A DNA stretch of 64,000 bases from an uncultured Vicinamibacterales bacterium (GTDB taxonomy: Bacteria > Acidobacteriota > Vicinamibacteria > Vicinamibacterales > UBA8438). Each line of letters opens with the position of its first letter. The first letter of the stretch is position 1. The DNA is taken from positions 1,202,001 through 1,266,000 of the forward strand of contig OY282382.1 of assembly GCA_958295905.1 (NCBI GenBank). The letters are read 5' to 3'. Below are positions 1-8,881 of this stretch, one piece after another. The position numbers and the translations under genes are program-made. The notes under the pieces were generated by a model that saw nothing but the letters and a program-made list of their open reading frames with translations, had not been told where the DNA came from and did no database searches.

Positions 1-607
1 CCATGCCCTCGGACAGGTGGCGGGCGTCCGCCTCGACCTGCGCATCGATCCGGCGGCGCTGGCCCGCGCGGTGAACGCGCGGCTGCCCGAGGACGTTCGC
101 GTCGTCGACAGCGCGGTGGCCGCCGACACCTTCCACGCGCGCTTCGACGCCGTCGCCAAGTCCTACCGCTATCGCCTGCTGCACGGTCCGGTGACGAGCC
201 CCTTCCTCCGGCGGTACGCCTGGCACGTCCGCGAGCCGATCGACGTGGAGGCGATGACCGCGGCGGGCCGGCTGCTCGTCGGCGAGCACGACTTCGCCGC
301 GTTCCAGGCCGCCGGCAGCACGGTGCGGACCACCGTGCGCACGCTGTTCGACCTGACGGTGCGGCGGGTCCCTCCCGGCGACTGGATCGGCGCCCCCGGC
401 GCGGACGGCACCGTCATCGATGTGCGCGGCAGCGGCTTTCTCCGCCACATGGTCCGGACCATCGTGGGGACCCTCGTCGAGGTCGGCCGGGGCCGATGGG
501 GGCCGGCCGAGGTCGAACGGGCCTTGCGGGCCGCGGAGCGCAGCGCGGCGGGGCCGACCGCGCCGCCCCGGGGGCTGTTCCTGACCGGGGTCGGGTACCC
601 CCGGTGA
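1..607 (+). CDS. truA: tRNA pseudouridine synthase A, 3' part
   Basis: This is the C-terminal part of the enzyme that makes pseudouridine at positions 38-40 of the tRNA anticodon arm. The frame is open to the left edge and begins with HALGQV, the end of the GRTDAGVHALGQV active-site motif, so the catalytic Asp lies just outside the window. Visible family motifs are KSYRYRL, HDFAAF and GSGFLRHMVRTIVG, which ends the catalytic fold. About 200 residues are present, so only some 50 are missing. The stop is TGA at 605-607. A MITE-like repeat and uppS follow on the same strand. The identification is secure; the true start cannot be seen. Confidence 0.95.
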   Translation, partial: HALGQVAGVRLDLRIDPAALARAVNARLPEDVRVVDSAVAADTFHARFDAVAKSYRYRLLHGPVTSPFLRRYAWHVREPIDVEAMTAAGRLLVGEHDFAAFQAAGSTVRTTVRTLFDLTVRRVPPGDWIGAPGADGTVIDVRGSGFLRHMVRTIVGTLVEVGRGRWGPAEVERALRAAERSAAGPTAPPRGLFLTGVGYPR

Positions 608-926
608 CGGCGGCCCGGCCGGCGCGGGTGCGAGGTGCGGGACACTGTGCCGCCCCTCCGGCCGCCTCCGGTCCAGGAGCATCCCACGCTGACTGCGCGT
701 GACGGCCCGCCCCCGATTCGAGGGGTCGCCACCGTCTTGCCGGCGGGCCGGCGCCGCGTGAGACCCACGATTCCGCCCGTCCGGAGCCCCAGGACCCGCC
801 ACGATTCCGCCTGCGCACGGCGGTGGCGGAGCGTGGGATGGTCCTGCCTCCGGTCCAGGGGCGCTTGAACCGGACGCGTGCGGCCCATATCATCAGGGAT
901 TGCACGGTTGCGGCCCGCGGTCCGGC
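608..926. other. intergenic region truA-uppS
   Basis: No gene is apparent in these 319 bases. Most of the stretch is filled by the 173-bp inverted-repeat element at 674-846 and its flanking duplications. No convincing promoter for uppS was recognised. Confidence 0.6.
674..846. mobile_element. 173-bp MITE-like element, copy 1
   Basis: The element starts CAGGAGCATCCCACGCT and ends AGCGTGGGATGGTCCTG, which are reverse complements at 16 of 17 positions. It is flanked on both sides by CCTCCGGTC (665-673 and 847-855), which looks like a 9-bp target duplication. A second copy of identical length lies at 21619-21791, with about 9 differences over 173 bases and its own, different flanking duplication. 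There is no coding capacity, so it would need a transposase supplied elsewhere. I do not recognise the family. Confidence 0.8.
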
Positions 927-1742
927 ATGACCGTGCCCGCGCCTGCGAATACGCGGATGAGTCTCGAAGACCTGCTGACTTGGGCTCCGGCCGGTTCGCG
1001 CGAAGCGTCGCTCGCCCGACAGGTGGACTTCGATCGTCTGCCGGCGCATGTGGCCGTCATCATGGATGGCAACGGCCGTTGGGCGGCCCAGCGGCATCTG
1101 CCCCGGGCCGAGGGCCACCGGGCGGGTGTCGATTCGGTCCGGGACGTGGTGGAGGCGTCCGCCCGGCTGGGCATTCGGGTCCTGACCCTCTATGCGTTCT
1201 CGGTCGAGAACTGGAAGCGGCCCCCCGCCGAGGTGTCGGTGCTGATGGGGTTGTTGAAGAAGTACCTGTGGCTCGAGCTGGAGAGGCTCCACGACAACGA
1301 CGTCCGGCTTCACGTCATCGGATGCGAAGACGGGCTGCCGGCCGGCGTCCGGCGCGAGCTCGACGCGGGGCGGGAGCGCACCCGCGGCAACCGCGGCATG
1401 CTGTTCAACATCGCCCTCAACTACGGCGGGCGGGCGGAGATCGTCGAGGCGGCGCGGCGGGCCATGGAGAACGCCGTCCGTCCGTCGGACCTCGACGAGC
1501 GGCGCTTCGCCGAGTTCCTGCACACCGCCGGGCAGCCGGATCCCGACCTGCTGATTCGCACCAGCGGCGAGATGCGGGTCAGCAACTTCCTGCTGTGGCA
1601 GATCGCGTACTCGGAGATCTGGGTCACCGACACGCTGTGGCCCGACTTCCGCGCGCGGCATCTGCTCGAGGCGATCGTCAGCTACCAGAAACGCGATCGG
1701 CGCTACGGCGGGATCACCCGGCCGGTGGCGGCCGGAGGCTAG
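927..1742 (+). CDS. uppS: isoprenyl (undecaprenyl) diphosphate synthase
   Basis: This cis-prenyltransferase extends farnesyl diphosphate with isopentenyl units to make the C55 carrier lipid for cell-wall synthesis. Hallmarks are HVAVIMDGNGRWA near residue 40 (the catalytic Asp), the YAFSVENWKRP loop, FNIALNYGGRAEI, PDPDLLIRTSGEMRVSNF and the C-terminal dimer region ending in RRYGG. The start is uncertain. ATG 927 gives 271 residues, ATG 957 gives 261, and the frame also opens from TTG 900; none has a clear ribosome-binding site. cdsA follows 43 bases later, and uppS-cdsA-dxr-rseP is a classic envelope-precursor operon. Confidence 0.95.
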   Translation: MTVPAPANTRMSLEDLLTWAPAGSREASLARQVDFDRLPAHVAVIMDGNGRWAAQRHLPRAEGHRAGVDSVRDVVEASARLGIRVLTLYAFSVENWKRPPAEVSVLMGLLKKYLWLELERLHDNDVRLHVIGCEDGLPAGVRRELDAGRERTRGNRGMLFNIALNYGGRAEIVEAARRAMENAVRPSDLDERRFAEFLHTAGQPDPDLLIRTSGEMRVSNFLLWQIAYSEIWVTDTLWPDFRARHLLEAIVSYQKRDRRYGGITRPVAAGG

Positions 1743-1785
1743 TGGTCCGTCGACTCACGGGCTGCCGGGAGCGGTTGGCGGCGGG

Positions 1786-2571
1786 ATGAAGCGCGTCTTG
1801 AGCGCCCTGACGCTGCTGCCGGTGGTGATCGCGGTGATCCGGTTCCTGCCGCCGGCGGCCGCGGTGGTGCTGGCGGAGGTGGCGGCGCTGCTGGCGCTCC
1901 GCGAGTATACGGCGCTCGCCGCCGGTTTCGGCGCCCGGGTGCTCCGCGGGGTGGCGGCCGCCGGCGTCGCCGCCACCGTCGCCGCCGTCGCCTGGGACGC
2001 GGAAGCCGAGGTGCTGCTGGCGGCCCTGCTCGCCGTCGGCGGGGCGAGCCTGACGGCCGGCCGCCGCGGGGACCGGGTGCTGATCGACGTCGCCGCGTCG
2101 GTGTTCCCGTTGCTGTACCTCGGCCTGCCGCTGGGCGCGGTCGCGGCGGTGAGGACGTCGGCCGGCGCGGGGGCGGTCCTGCTGCTGCTCGGGCTGATCG
2201 TGGCCAGCGACACCGCGCAGTACTACGGGGGGCGGTGGTTCGGGCGCACCCCCCTCGCGGCCGCCATCAGCCCCGGCAAGACCGTCGAGGGGGCGCTGTT
2301 CGGGGTGGCGGCGGGGGCCGGGGTGATGGCCGCGGTGGGTCCGATCGTGTTCAGCGCCTTGAGCTTTTCGCCGATGGCGTTGTGCCTGTTGCTCGGGGCG
2401 GTCATCGCCGTTCTCGGCATCACCGGCGACCTGTTCGAGTCGCTGCTCAAGCGGGGGGCGGGCGTCAAGGACGCCTCGGCCCTCATCCCCGGGCACGGCG
2501 GGATGCTCGATCGCATCGACAGCCTGCTGTTCGCCGGCCCGGGCTTCTACCTCATGCTGCGTTTCCTATGA
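1786..2571 (+). CDS. cdsA: phosphatidate cytidylyltransferase
   Basis: This membrane enzyme makes CDP-diacylglycerol from CTP and phosphatidic acid, the branch point of phospholipid synthesis. The 261-residue protein has about seven hydrophobic segments. Near its C terminus it carries the CDP-alcohol signature: SLLKRGAGVKDAS followed by LIPGHGGMLDRID, with the metal-binding Asp residues. SDTAQYYGGRWFG and ISPGKTVEG are also family blocks. It sits between uppS and dxr, 103 bases upstream of the latter. Confidence 0.93.
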   Translation: MKRVLSALTLLPVVIAVIRFLPPAAAVVLAEVAALLALREYTALAAGFGARVLRGVAAAGVAATVAAVAWDAEAEVLLAALLAVGGASLTAGRRGDRVLIDVAASVFPLLYLGLPLGAVAAVRTSAGAGAVLLLLGLIVASDTAQYYGGRWFGRTPLAAAISPGKTVEGALFGVAAGAGVMAAVGPIVFSALSFSPMALCLLLGAVIAVLGITGDLFESLLKRGAGVKDASALIPGHGGMLDRIDSLLFAGPGFYLMLRFL

Positions 2572-2674
2572 TCAATCTCAAGATGATGCGCGTCGCCGGC
2601 GCGGCGGGCGGATTCGGCGGTTCGGGACCCGGCGGGGGCGGCGCCGGGCGGCCGCGGGCGGGGGAGCGGCGCGC

Positions 2675-3862
2675 GTGAGGCGCATCGCGATTCTCGGGTC
2701 GACCGGATCCATCGGCGTCAGCGCGCTGGCCGTCGCGGCCGCGCATCCCGATCGGATAGAGGTCGTCGGTCTCGCCGCCGGCGCCAATGCCTCCCGTCTC
2801 GCCGCCCAGGTCGAGCGCCATCGGCCGCGGGTGATCTCGCTCGCGGCCGACGACGGTCTCGCCGCGGCGCAGGCGGGGATGTCGTCGCCGGCGCGGGCGG
2901 GGATCGAGCACGCCGCGAGCGGCGCCGCCGGGCTGCGCGCGGTGGCCACCCACCCCGGGGTCGATCTCGTGCTGTGCGCGACCACCGGGACGACGGCGCT
3001 CGACGCGGTGCTCGCGGCGATCGAGGCGGGGAAGACCATCGCCCTCGCCAACAAGGAGGTCCTGGTCATGGCCGGCGGCCTCGTCATGGCGGCGGCGCGC
3101 CGGCGGGGGGTCGCGGTGCTGCCGGTCGACAGCGAGCACAACGCCATCCACCAGTGCCTCCACGGGCGTCCGGCCGGCGAGGTGCGGCGGTTGCTGCTGA
3201 CGGCGTCGGGGGGGCCGTTCCGCGGGTGGAGCGCGGAGCGGCTGGACGGCGTGCGGCCGGCCGACGCCTTGGCTCATCCGACTTGGCGCATGGGGCGCAA
3301 GATCACCGTCGACTCGGCGACGCTGATGAACAAGGGGCTCGAGGTCATCGAGGCGCGGTGGCTGTTCGGGATGCCGGCGGACCGGATCGACGTGGTCGTG
3401 CACCCGCAGTCGGTGGTGCACTCGCTGGTCGAGCTCTGCGACGGGTCGGTGATCGCCCAGATGGGGATCACCGACATGCGCCTGCCCATCCAGTACGCGT
3501 TCTCCTACCCCGACCGTTGGGACAGCCGCTTGCCGCCGCTCGATCTCGCCGCCTGCGGCCGTCTCGAGTTCAGCCCGCCGGACCCTGAGCGGTTCCCGTG
3601 CCTGGGGCTGGCCTACCGGGCGTTGCGCGGCGGGCCGGCGCTGCCGGCGGCCCTGAACGCCGCGAACGAGGTCGCGGTCGAGGCGTTTCTCGCCGAGCGG
3701 CTGGCGTTCACCGCGATCCCCGCCGTCATCGCGGAAGCGCTGGACGATGCCGAGGGGGAGGCGCCGGCGGACCCCGTGAGGCTTGACGACGTGCGGCGCG
3801 CGCATGCCCGCGCCATCCGGTGTTCCCGCCTCCGCATCACCGAGTTACAATCGAGACGATGA
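2675..3862 (+). CDS. dxr: 1-deoxy-D-xylulose 5-phosphate reductoisomerase
   Basis: This enzyme rearranges and reduces DXP to MEP with NADPH, the first committed step of the non-mevalonate isoprenoid pathway. The N terminus shows the nucleotide motif ILGSTGSIG. ANKEVLVMAGG, PVDSEHNAIHQ (metal ligands), KITVDSATLMNKGLEVIEA and HPQSVVHSLVE are all present. The protein has 395 residues, which is normal. The start is GTG 2675 with a purine-rich GGGGAG upstream. Its TGA overlaps the rseP start in an ATGA junction, so the two are probably translationally coupled. ispG, another enzyme of the same pathway, lies 4 kb downstream on the other strand. Confidence 0.96.
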   Translation: MRRIAILGSTGSIGVSALAVAAAHPDRIEVVGLAAGANASRLAAQVERHRPRVISLAADDGLAAAQAGMSSPARAGIEHAASGAAGLRAVATHPGVDLVLCATTGTTALDAVLAAIEAGKTIALANKEVLVMAGGLVMAAARRRGVAVLPVDSEHNAIHQCLHGRPAGEVRRLLLTASGGPFRGWSAERLDGVRPADALAHPTWRMGRKITVDSATLMNKGLEVIEARWLFGMPADRIDVVVHPQSVVHSLVELCDGSVIAQMGITDMRLPIQYAFSYPDRWDSRLPPLDLAACGRLEFSPPDPERFPCLGLAYRALRGGPALPAALNAANEVAVEAFLAERLAFTAIPAVIAEALDDAEGEAPADPVRLDDVRRAHARAIRCSRLRITELQSRR

Positions 3863-5178
3863 CCAGTATTCTCGCGTTCCTGTTCGTCCTGGGCGTGCTC
3901 GTCTTCGTGCACGAGCTGGGGCACTTCGTCGTCGCCCGGCATCACGGCGTCCGCTGCCTGACGTTCTCGCTCGGCTTCGGCCCGAAGATCCTCCAGACGA
4001 AGCGGGGCGACACGGTGTACTGCGTCAGCGCCATCCCGCTGGGCGGCTACGTCAAGATGGCCGGCGAGACCGTGGAGGACGTGCGCGAGGGCCGGGAAGA
4101 CGAGTTCCTGTCCAAGACCAAGTGGCAGCGTTTCCAGATCCTGATCGCCGGGCCCGCGATGAACGTGGTGCTCGCGGTCCTCGTCATGACCGTCGTGCTC
4201 CTGCAGGGGGCCCAGGTTCCGCTGTACGAAGAGGGTCCGCCGGTCATCGGGTCGGTGGTCGACGACTCCCCGGCCGCGGCGGCCGGCATCCTGCCCGGTG
4301 ATCGCGTCCTGAGCGTCGCCGGCCGGCCCGTCGACACCTGGGAAGACCTGATGTTCGTGATCAGCGCCCGGGCGGATCGCGAGGTCGAGATGGCCCTGCG
4401 GCGCGGCGGCGGCGTCCGGACGGTGCAGGTGACGCCGGTCGGCATGACCGAGTACAACCTCGGCGACGTCGGCGTCGGACCCGACGTCTCGCCCCAGGTG
4501 ACGGGGTGGTCCTCGCAGACGACGGCCGCCCGCGACGCCGGCGTCGAGATCGGCGACGCGATCGTGGCGGTCGACGGCCGGAGGGTCACGCGGCAGTCGT
4601 TGATCGAGGCGATCAACGCCAGCGCCGGCGCCCCGCTGGCGTTGCAGGTTCGGCGGGACGGCGCGACGCGGGAGATCACGCTGGCTCCGGAGCAGGTCGG
4701 CGATGCGTGGATGATCGGGGTCAGCCTCAGTCCGTTCGAGGTGCGTATCGTCGAGCCGGGCCTGTTCGGAGCGTTCACGCTGAGCCTCGAGCAGAACTAC
4801 GAATGGTCGCAGTTGATCTTCCGGACCTTGTGGGGACTGGTGACGCGGGAGACCCCGGCGTCGCAGCTCGTCGGACCGGTGGGCATCGCGCAACTGTCCG
4901 GCGACGCGGCCCAGGTCGGATGGGTGACGCTGCTCGGGCTGATGGCGATGATCAGCCTCAATCTGGGCATCCTGAACCTCCTGCCGATCCCGATCCTCGA
5001 CGGCGGCCACATCTTCGTCCTCGCGATGGAGGCCGTCGCCCGCCGCGATTTCAGCGTGCGGTTGAAGGAACGGATGCTCCTCGCGGGGTTCGTGGTTCTG
5101 ATGACCCTGATGGTGACGGTGATCTATAACGACCTGACACGCGTCGCCTGGATCGAACGCCTGATGATCTGGCGCTAG
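3859..5178 (+). CDS. rseP: RseP/site-2 intramembrane zinc metalloprotease
   Basis: This membrane protease of the S2P family cleaves anti-sigma factors and leftover signal peptides within the membrane. HELGH at residues 18-22 supplies the zinc ligands in the first transmembrane segment, and NLLPIPILDGGH near the C terminus gives the third ligand. Two PDZ-like domains lie between them (around VVDDSPAAAAGILPGD and AARDAGVEIGDAI). The length of 439 residues is normal. ATG 3859 overlaps the dxr stop by four bases. Its TAG stop (5176-5178) is formed by the CTAG that begins the hairpin repeat at 5175. No anti-sigma substrate is encoded nearby. Confidence 0.94.
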   Translation: MTSILAFLFVLGVLVFVHELGHFVVARHHGVRCLTFSLGFGPKILQTKRGDTVYCVSAIPLGGYVKMAGETVEDVREGREDEFLSKTKWQRFQILIAGPAMNVVLAVLVMTVVLLQGAQVPLYEEGPPVIGSVVDDSPAAAAGILPGDRVLSVAGRPVDTWEDLMFVISARADREVEMALRRGGGVRTVQVTPVGMTEYNLGDVGVGPDVSPQVTGWSSQTTAARDAGVEIGDAIVAVDGRRVTRQSLIEAINASAGAPLALQVRRDGATREITLAPEQVGDAWMIGVSLSPFEVRIVEPGLFGAFTLSLEQNYEWSQLIFRTLWGLVTRETPASQLVGPVGIAQLSGDAAQVGWVTLLGLMAMISLNLGILNLLPIPILDGGHIFVLAMEAVARRDFSVRLKERMLLAGFVVLMTLMVTVIYNDLTRVAWIERLMIWR

Positions 5179-5290
5179 GAGTCTGCGCCGTAGAACGATT
5201 TGGGTCCGAACTGGCACAATATGCAGTAGTCAATCGCCAGCGCTTGCGCAACATATGGTCGTCAGAATGTCCTGCGCCGCAGACTCCTAG
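5175..5290 (+). repeat. CTAG-bounded hairpin repeat, long form
   Basis: This 116-bp element is bounded by CTAG at both ends (5175-5178, 5287-5290). Its ends are inverted: CTAGGAGTCTGCGCCG on the left against CGCCGCAGACTCCTAG on the right. The left end is shared with the shorter copies at 15748, 18334 and 19284. The interior, about 80 bases of noticeably lower GC, is unique in this window. The left CTAG contains the rseP stop codon. It could be a MITE inserted at CTAG or an intercistronic structural element. Confidence 0.7.
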
Positions 5291-5395
5291 GCGCTGCGCA
5301 TCGACCTCCGCCGCCTGACGAGTCCGCATCCCACCCTTGGGCGCGCTTGCCGCGCCGCCGCCCGCGGCCCTCCGACTACCGCGAAGAGAGTACCT

Positions 5396-6883
5396 GTGCC
5401 GAGCCCGATCCGGACACGACCCGTGACGGCCGAACCGCCGCCGCCGGCCCGGGCGCCCGCGGCGCGGACGGCGTTTCGGGCGCTCCGCCGGGAGCTGCCT
5501 CCGACCGTCGGCCTCGCCGCGCCGATCGTGGTGGCCGAGCTCGGATGGATCGCGATGGGCATCGTCGACATTGCGATGGTGGGCCGCCTGGGGCCGGCCG
5601 CTATCGGGGCGGTGGGCGTGGGCAGCGTCCTCTGCTTCGCGGTGGTGGTGTTCGGCGTCGGCATGCTGCTGGGGCTCGATCCCCTGGTCGCGCGGGCCCA
5701 CGGCCGGCGGCGCCTCGACGCGTGCCGGCGGTGGCTCGTGCACGGGGCGGGTCTCGCGGTGGCGCTGGCGGCGCCGCTGACCCTCGCGGCCGGAGTGGCG
5801 GCCGCGACCCTCGACGCCTGGGGCATGGACCCCGCGGTCGAGCGGCTCGCCGCGCCGTACTTCGCGATCGTCCTGTGGAGCGTGCTGCCGCTGCTGCTCT
5901 ACACCGCGTTCCGCCGGTATCTGCAGGCCATCGGTCTCGCCACCGGGGTGATGGCGGCCCTGATCAGCGCGAACGCCATCAACGCCGCGGCCAACTGGCT
6001 GCTCGTCTTCGGCCACCTCGGCGCGCCGGCCCTCGGCGTCGACGGCGCCGCGTGGGCGACGGTCATCTCGCGCGTGTACCTCGCCCTGTTTCTCGCGGCG
6101 GCGATTCTGCGCCACGAGCGCCGCGCCGCCGCCCCCTGGCCGCGGCTGCGCTTCGAGCGCCGCCGCTTTCGCCGTCTCCTCGCGCTCGGCCTGCCGGCGG
6201 CGGGTCAGGTGACCCTCGAGTTCGGGGTGTTCGCGGTCGTCACCGTCCTCGCGGGCCGTCTCGAGGCGGCCACGCTGGCCGCCCATCAGATCATCCTCAA
6301 CGTCGCCAGCGCGACCTTCATGGTGCCGCACGGCGTCGGCGCGGCCGGCGCGGTGCGGGTGGGACACGCGGTAGGCCGTCGCGACCCGTCCGGGGCCGGG
6401 CGGGCGGGCTGGGCCGCGTTCGCCCTCGGCGGCGGCTTCATGAGCATCGCCGCCCTGTTCTTCGTGCTCGCGCCGCATCCCATCCTGCGGCTGTTCACCA
6501 CCGATCCGGCGGTGACCCGCGCCGGCGTGACGCTGCTGCTCGTGGCCGCGTTCTTCCAGCTCTTCGACGGGTTGCAGGCGGTGGCGACCGGGGTGCTCCG
6601 CGGGCTGGGGGATACGCGGACGCCGCTGGTCTGCAACCTCGCCGGTCACTGGCTCGTCGGCCTGCCGGCCGGGTACGTGCTCTGCTTCGTCGCGGGCTGG
6701 GGCATCGTCGGCCTCTGGGTGGGGTTGTCGATCGGGCTCATCCTCGTGGGGGCGGCCCTCGTGGCGGCGTGGTGGCGGCGTTCGCGCGCCTGGCGGGCGC
6801 GGTTCAGAGCGCCCGCTCCCGAATCGCGCGCGCCAGCCCCGCCTCGTCGTGGCCGGCCGTCAGCGGCCATCCGCGGCGCTTGA
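5396..6883 (+). CDS. MATE-family multidrug/sodium efflux transporter
   Basis: The protein is predicted to export drugs or other cationic or metabolic compounds in exchange for Na+ or H+. It has 495 residues with twelve hydrophobic segments in two similar halves. MATE blocks include MGIVDIAMVGRLGPAAIGAV in the first half and AAHQIILNVASATFMVPHGVGAAGAVRVGHAVGRRD in two adjoining pieces in the second. QAVATGVLRGLGDTRTPL is typical too. The start is GTG 5396; a slightly later GTG is possible. The last 80 bases overlap the 3' end of the convergent HAD gene, so the Arg/Pro-rich tail of the protein is encoded antisense to that gene. Substrate unknown. Confidence 0.88.
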   Translation: MPSPIRTRPVTAEPPPPARAPAARTAFRALRRELPPTVGLAAPIVVAELGWIAMGIVDIAMVGRLGPAAIGAVGVGSVLCFAVVVFGVGMLLGLDPLVARAHGRRRLDACRRWLVHGAGLAVALAAPLTLAAGVAAATLDAWGMDPAVERLAAPYFAIVLWSVLPLLLYTAFRRYLQAIGLATGVMAALISANAINAAANWLLVFGHLGAPALGVDGAAWATVISRVYLALFLAAAILRHERRAAAPWPRLRFERRRFRRLLALGLPAAGQVTLEFGVFAVVTVLAGRLEAATLAAHQIILNVASATFMVPHGVGAAGAVRVGHAVGRRDPSGAGRAGWAAFALGGGFMSIAALFFVLAPHPILRLFTTDPAVTRAGVTLLLVAAFFQLFDGLQAVATGVLRGLGDTRTPLVCNLAGHWLVGLPAGYVLCFVAGWGIVGLWVGLSIGLILVGAALVAAWWRRSRAWRARFRAPAPESRAPAPPRRGRPSAAIRGA

Positions 6884-7646
6884 GCGCCGCCACCGCGTTG
6901 CCCATCACGACGGGATGCCCGGCCAGCTCCAGCATGTCGAGGTCGTTGAGGTTGTCCCCGACCGCCATGATCCCGGCCGGGGGGACGCCGCGCCGGGCCG
7001 CCCAGTCCTCGAGCGCGGCGCCCTTGGAGCAGCCCTTCGCAGTGACGTCGAGGAGCGAGAAGTCGCGCTGCTCGTACTCGGTGAGGGTGACGGTGAGGTC
7101 GCCGGCGCTCGGCAGGGCGCGCACCCGGCCGGCCAGCGCGCGCATGTCGGCGACCCCGCCCGTGAACGCGACCTGCACCGGGTCGTCGTCGAGGGCCGTC
7201 TCGAGCGGCTCGACCTTCGTCATGTGGACGCGGTTGCGGTCGTAGTACCACTGCCGCTGCGGGTGTGACCAGTCGATCCGCTCATAGACGTACTGCCGGT
7301 CGTCGGGCCGGTCGAAGATCAGCGCGGCGCCGTCGCGGACCGATCGCGTGGCGGCGATCAGCGATCCGGCGAGGTCGCGCGGCACCGCGCGGCGGGCGAG
7401 CGTCTCGCCGTCCGGCGTCTTGACCAGCGCGCCGTTGTTGACGATCAACGTCACGGGGGCGGCCAGCCGTTCCGCGATGGGGCGGGCGTGGTGGAACGCG
7501 CGTCCGGTGGCCAGCACGACGTCGATGCCGCGCGCCACCGCCGCGTGGATCGCCTGCCGATTCGCAGCCGGCAGACGGCTCGCGGCGTCGAGCAGCGTGC
7601 CGTCGATGTCGACGGCGATAAGCCGAACCGGTTCGGGCGCCGGCAT
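6804..7646 (-). CDS. HAD superfamily hydrolase, Cof/sugar-phosphatase type
   Basis: This is a phosphatase of the Cof-like (type IIB cap) HAD group, likely acting on a small phosphorylated metabolite or nucleotide. Motif I is VDIDGTLL with the catalytic Asp residues 13 and 15. Motif II is LATGR. The C-terminal motif GDNLNDLDMLELAG holds the Mg ligands, preceded by the conserved Lys in KGCSKGAAL. There are 280 residues. Its ATG shares one base with the ispG stop (TGATG), so it is the second gene of an ispG-HAD pair. Substrate cannot be assigned; a role in isoprenoid phosphates is only suggested by the neighbour. Confidence 0.87.
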   Translation of the reverse strand: MPAPEPVRLIAVDIDGTLLDAASRLPAANRQAIHAAVARGIDVVLATGRAFHHARPIAERLAAPVTLIVNNGALVKTPDGETLARRAVPRDLAGSLIAATRSVRDGAALIFDRPDDRQYVYERIDWSHPQRQWYYDRNRVHMTKVEPLETALDDDPVQVAFTGGVADMRALAGRVRALPSAGDLTVTLTEYEQRDFSLLDVTAKGCSKGAALEDWAARRGVPPAGIMAVGDNLNDLDMLELAGHPVVMGNAVAALKRRGWPLTAGHDEAGLARAIRERAL

Positions 7647-8881
7647 CACCCCGCCGGCCGCTCCGGGTAGCGCCGCACGACGTAGTCGTCGACGAGTCGG
7701 CGGAACGCCGCGGCCAACTCGTCGTACGAGCCGCGCAGGGTCGTGGTGTGGCGTCCGTCGACGTAGACGGGACAGGTCGGCTCTTCGCCGGTGCCGGGCA
7801 GGCTGATGCCGATGTTCGCCGCCTTCGACTCGCCGGGGCCGTTGACCACGCAGCCCATCACCGCGACGCGCATCTCTTCGACCCCCGCGTGGCGGGTCTT
7901 CCAGACCGGCATGCTGTCGCGCACGTGCTGCTGAATCCGCTCGGCGAGCTCCTGGAACGTCGTGCTGGTGGTGCGGCCGCAGCCGGGACAGGCGGTGATG
8001 CTCGGGGCGAACGACCGCAGCCCCAGCGACTGCAGCAGCTCGCACGCCGCGTAGACTTCCTCGCGCCGGTCGCCGCCCGGCTGCGGGGTCAACGAGACCC
8101 GGACGGTGTCGCCGATGCCCGCGTCGAGGAGGACGCCCATCGCCGCCGCCGACCATATCTGTCCCTTCAGGCCCATGCCCGCCTCGGTCAGGCCGAGGTG
8201 CAGGGGCTGGGTGGTCTCGGCCGCGAGGCGGCGATAGATGGCGATCAGGTCGGGGGGGGACGACACCTTGCAGGAAATCACGATCCTGTCGGGGCCGAGC
8301 CCCGCGTCGATGGCCAGCGCCGTCGACTCCACCGCCGAGAGCACCATGCACTCGTTGACGATCTCCTGCGAGCTCAGACCCAGCTGCCGGTCGGTGTTCT
8401 CCTGCATCCGGGCCATCACCAGGTCCTGGTTCAGCGAGCCCCCATTCACGCCGATGCGCACCGGCTTGCCGTTGTCGCGGGCGATGCGGCAGATCGTCGT
8501 GAAGTGGTCGTCCCGCCGCGTCCCGGTGCCGACGTTGCCGGGGTTGATGCGGTACTTGTCGAGGGCCCGGGCGCACGCCGGATACCGAGACAGCAGGAGG
8601 TGGCCGTTGTAGTGGAAATCGCCGATGAGCGGCGCCCGGCAGCCGCGGTCCCGCATCCGGCGCTTGATCTCGGGAACCGCCCCCGCAGCGGCCGGGGTGT
8701 TGACGGTGACCCGCACCAGCTCTGAGCCGGCCTCGGCCAGCTCGACGCACTGCGCGGCCGTCGCCTCCGCGTCCGCGGTGTCGGTGATGGTCATCGACTG
8801 CACGACGATCGGGGCGCCGCCGCCAATCTGCACGTCGCCCACGAGAACCCCGGTGGTGCGGTGCAGTCTGACGGTGTTCAT
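7646..8881 (-). CDS. ispG: 4-hydroxy-3-methylbut-2-enyl diphosphate synthase (GcpE)
   Basis: This iron-sulfur enzyme of the MEP pathway reduces methylerythritol cyclodiphosphate to HMBPP. The sequence runs from VQSMTITDTADAEAT through GDFHYNGHLLL and KYRINPGNVG. The 4Fe-4S ligands are in CPGCGRTT and in GCVVNGPGES. From ATG 8881 the length is 411 residues, normal for the bacterial form. The open frame continues upstream to 9169, but that extension is low-complexity and not part of known family members. It is coupled to the HAD gene downstream. Confidence 0.95.
   Translation of the reverse strand: MNTVRLHRTTGVLVGDVQIGGGAPIVVQSMTITDTADAEATAAQCVELAEAGSELVRVTVNTPAAAGAVPEIKRRMRDRGCRAPLIGDFHYNGHLLLSRYPACARALDKYRINPGNVGTGTRRDDHFTTICRIARDNGKPVRIGVNGGSLNQDLVMARMQENTDRQLGLSSQEIVNECMVLSAVESTALAIDAGLGPDRIVISCKVSSPPDLIAIYRRLAAETTQPLHLGLTEAGMGLKGQIWSAAAMGVLLDAGIGDTVRVSLTPQPGGDRREEVYAACELLQSLGLRSFAPSITACPGCGRTTSTTFQELAERIQQHVRDSMPVWKTRHAGVEEMRVAVMGCVVNGPGESKAANIGISLPGTGEEPTCPVYVDGRHTTTLRGSYDELAAAFRRLVDDYVVRRYPERPAG

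Noticed and set aside
5400-7245. A 632-codon second frame inside the MATE gene
   Set aside because: Arg/Pro/Ala-rich shadow frame; the MATE frame shows membrane segments and family motifs.
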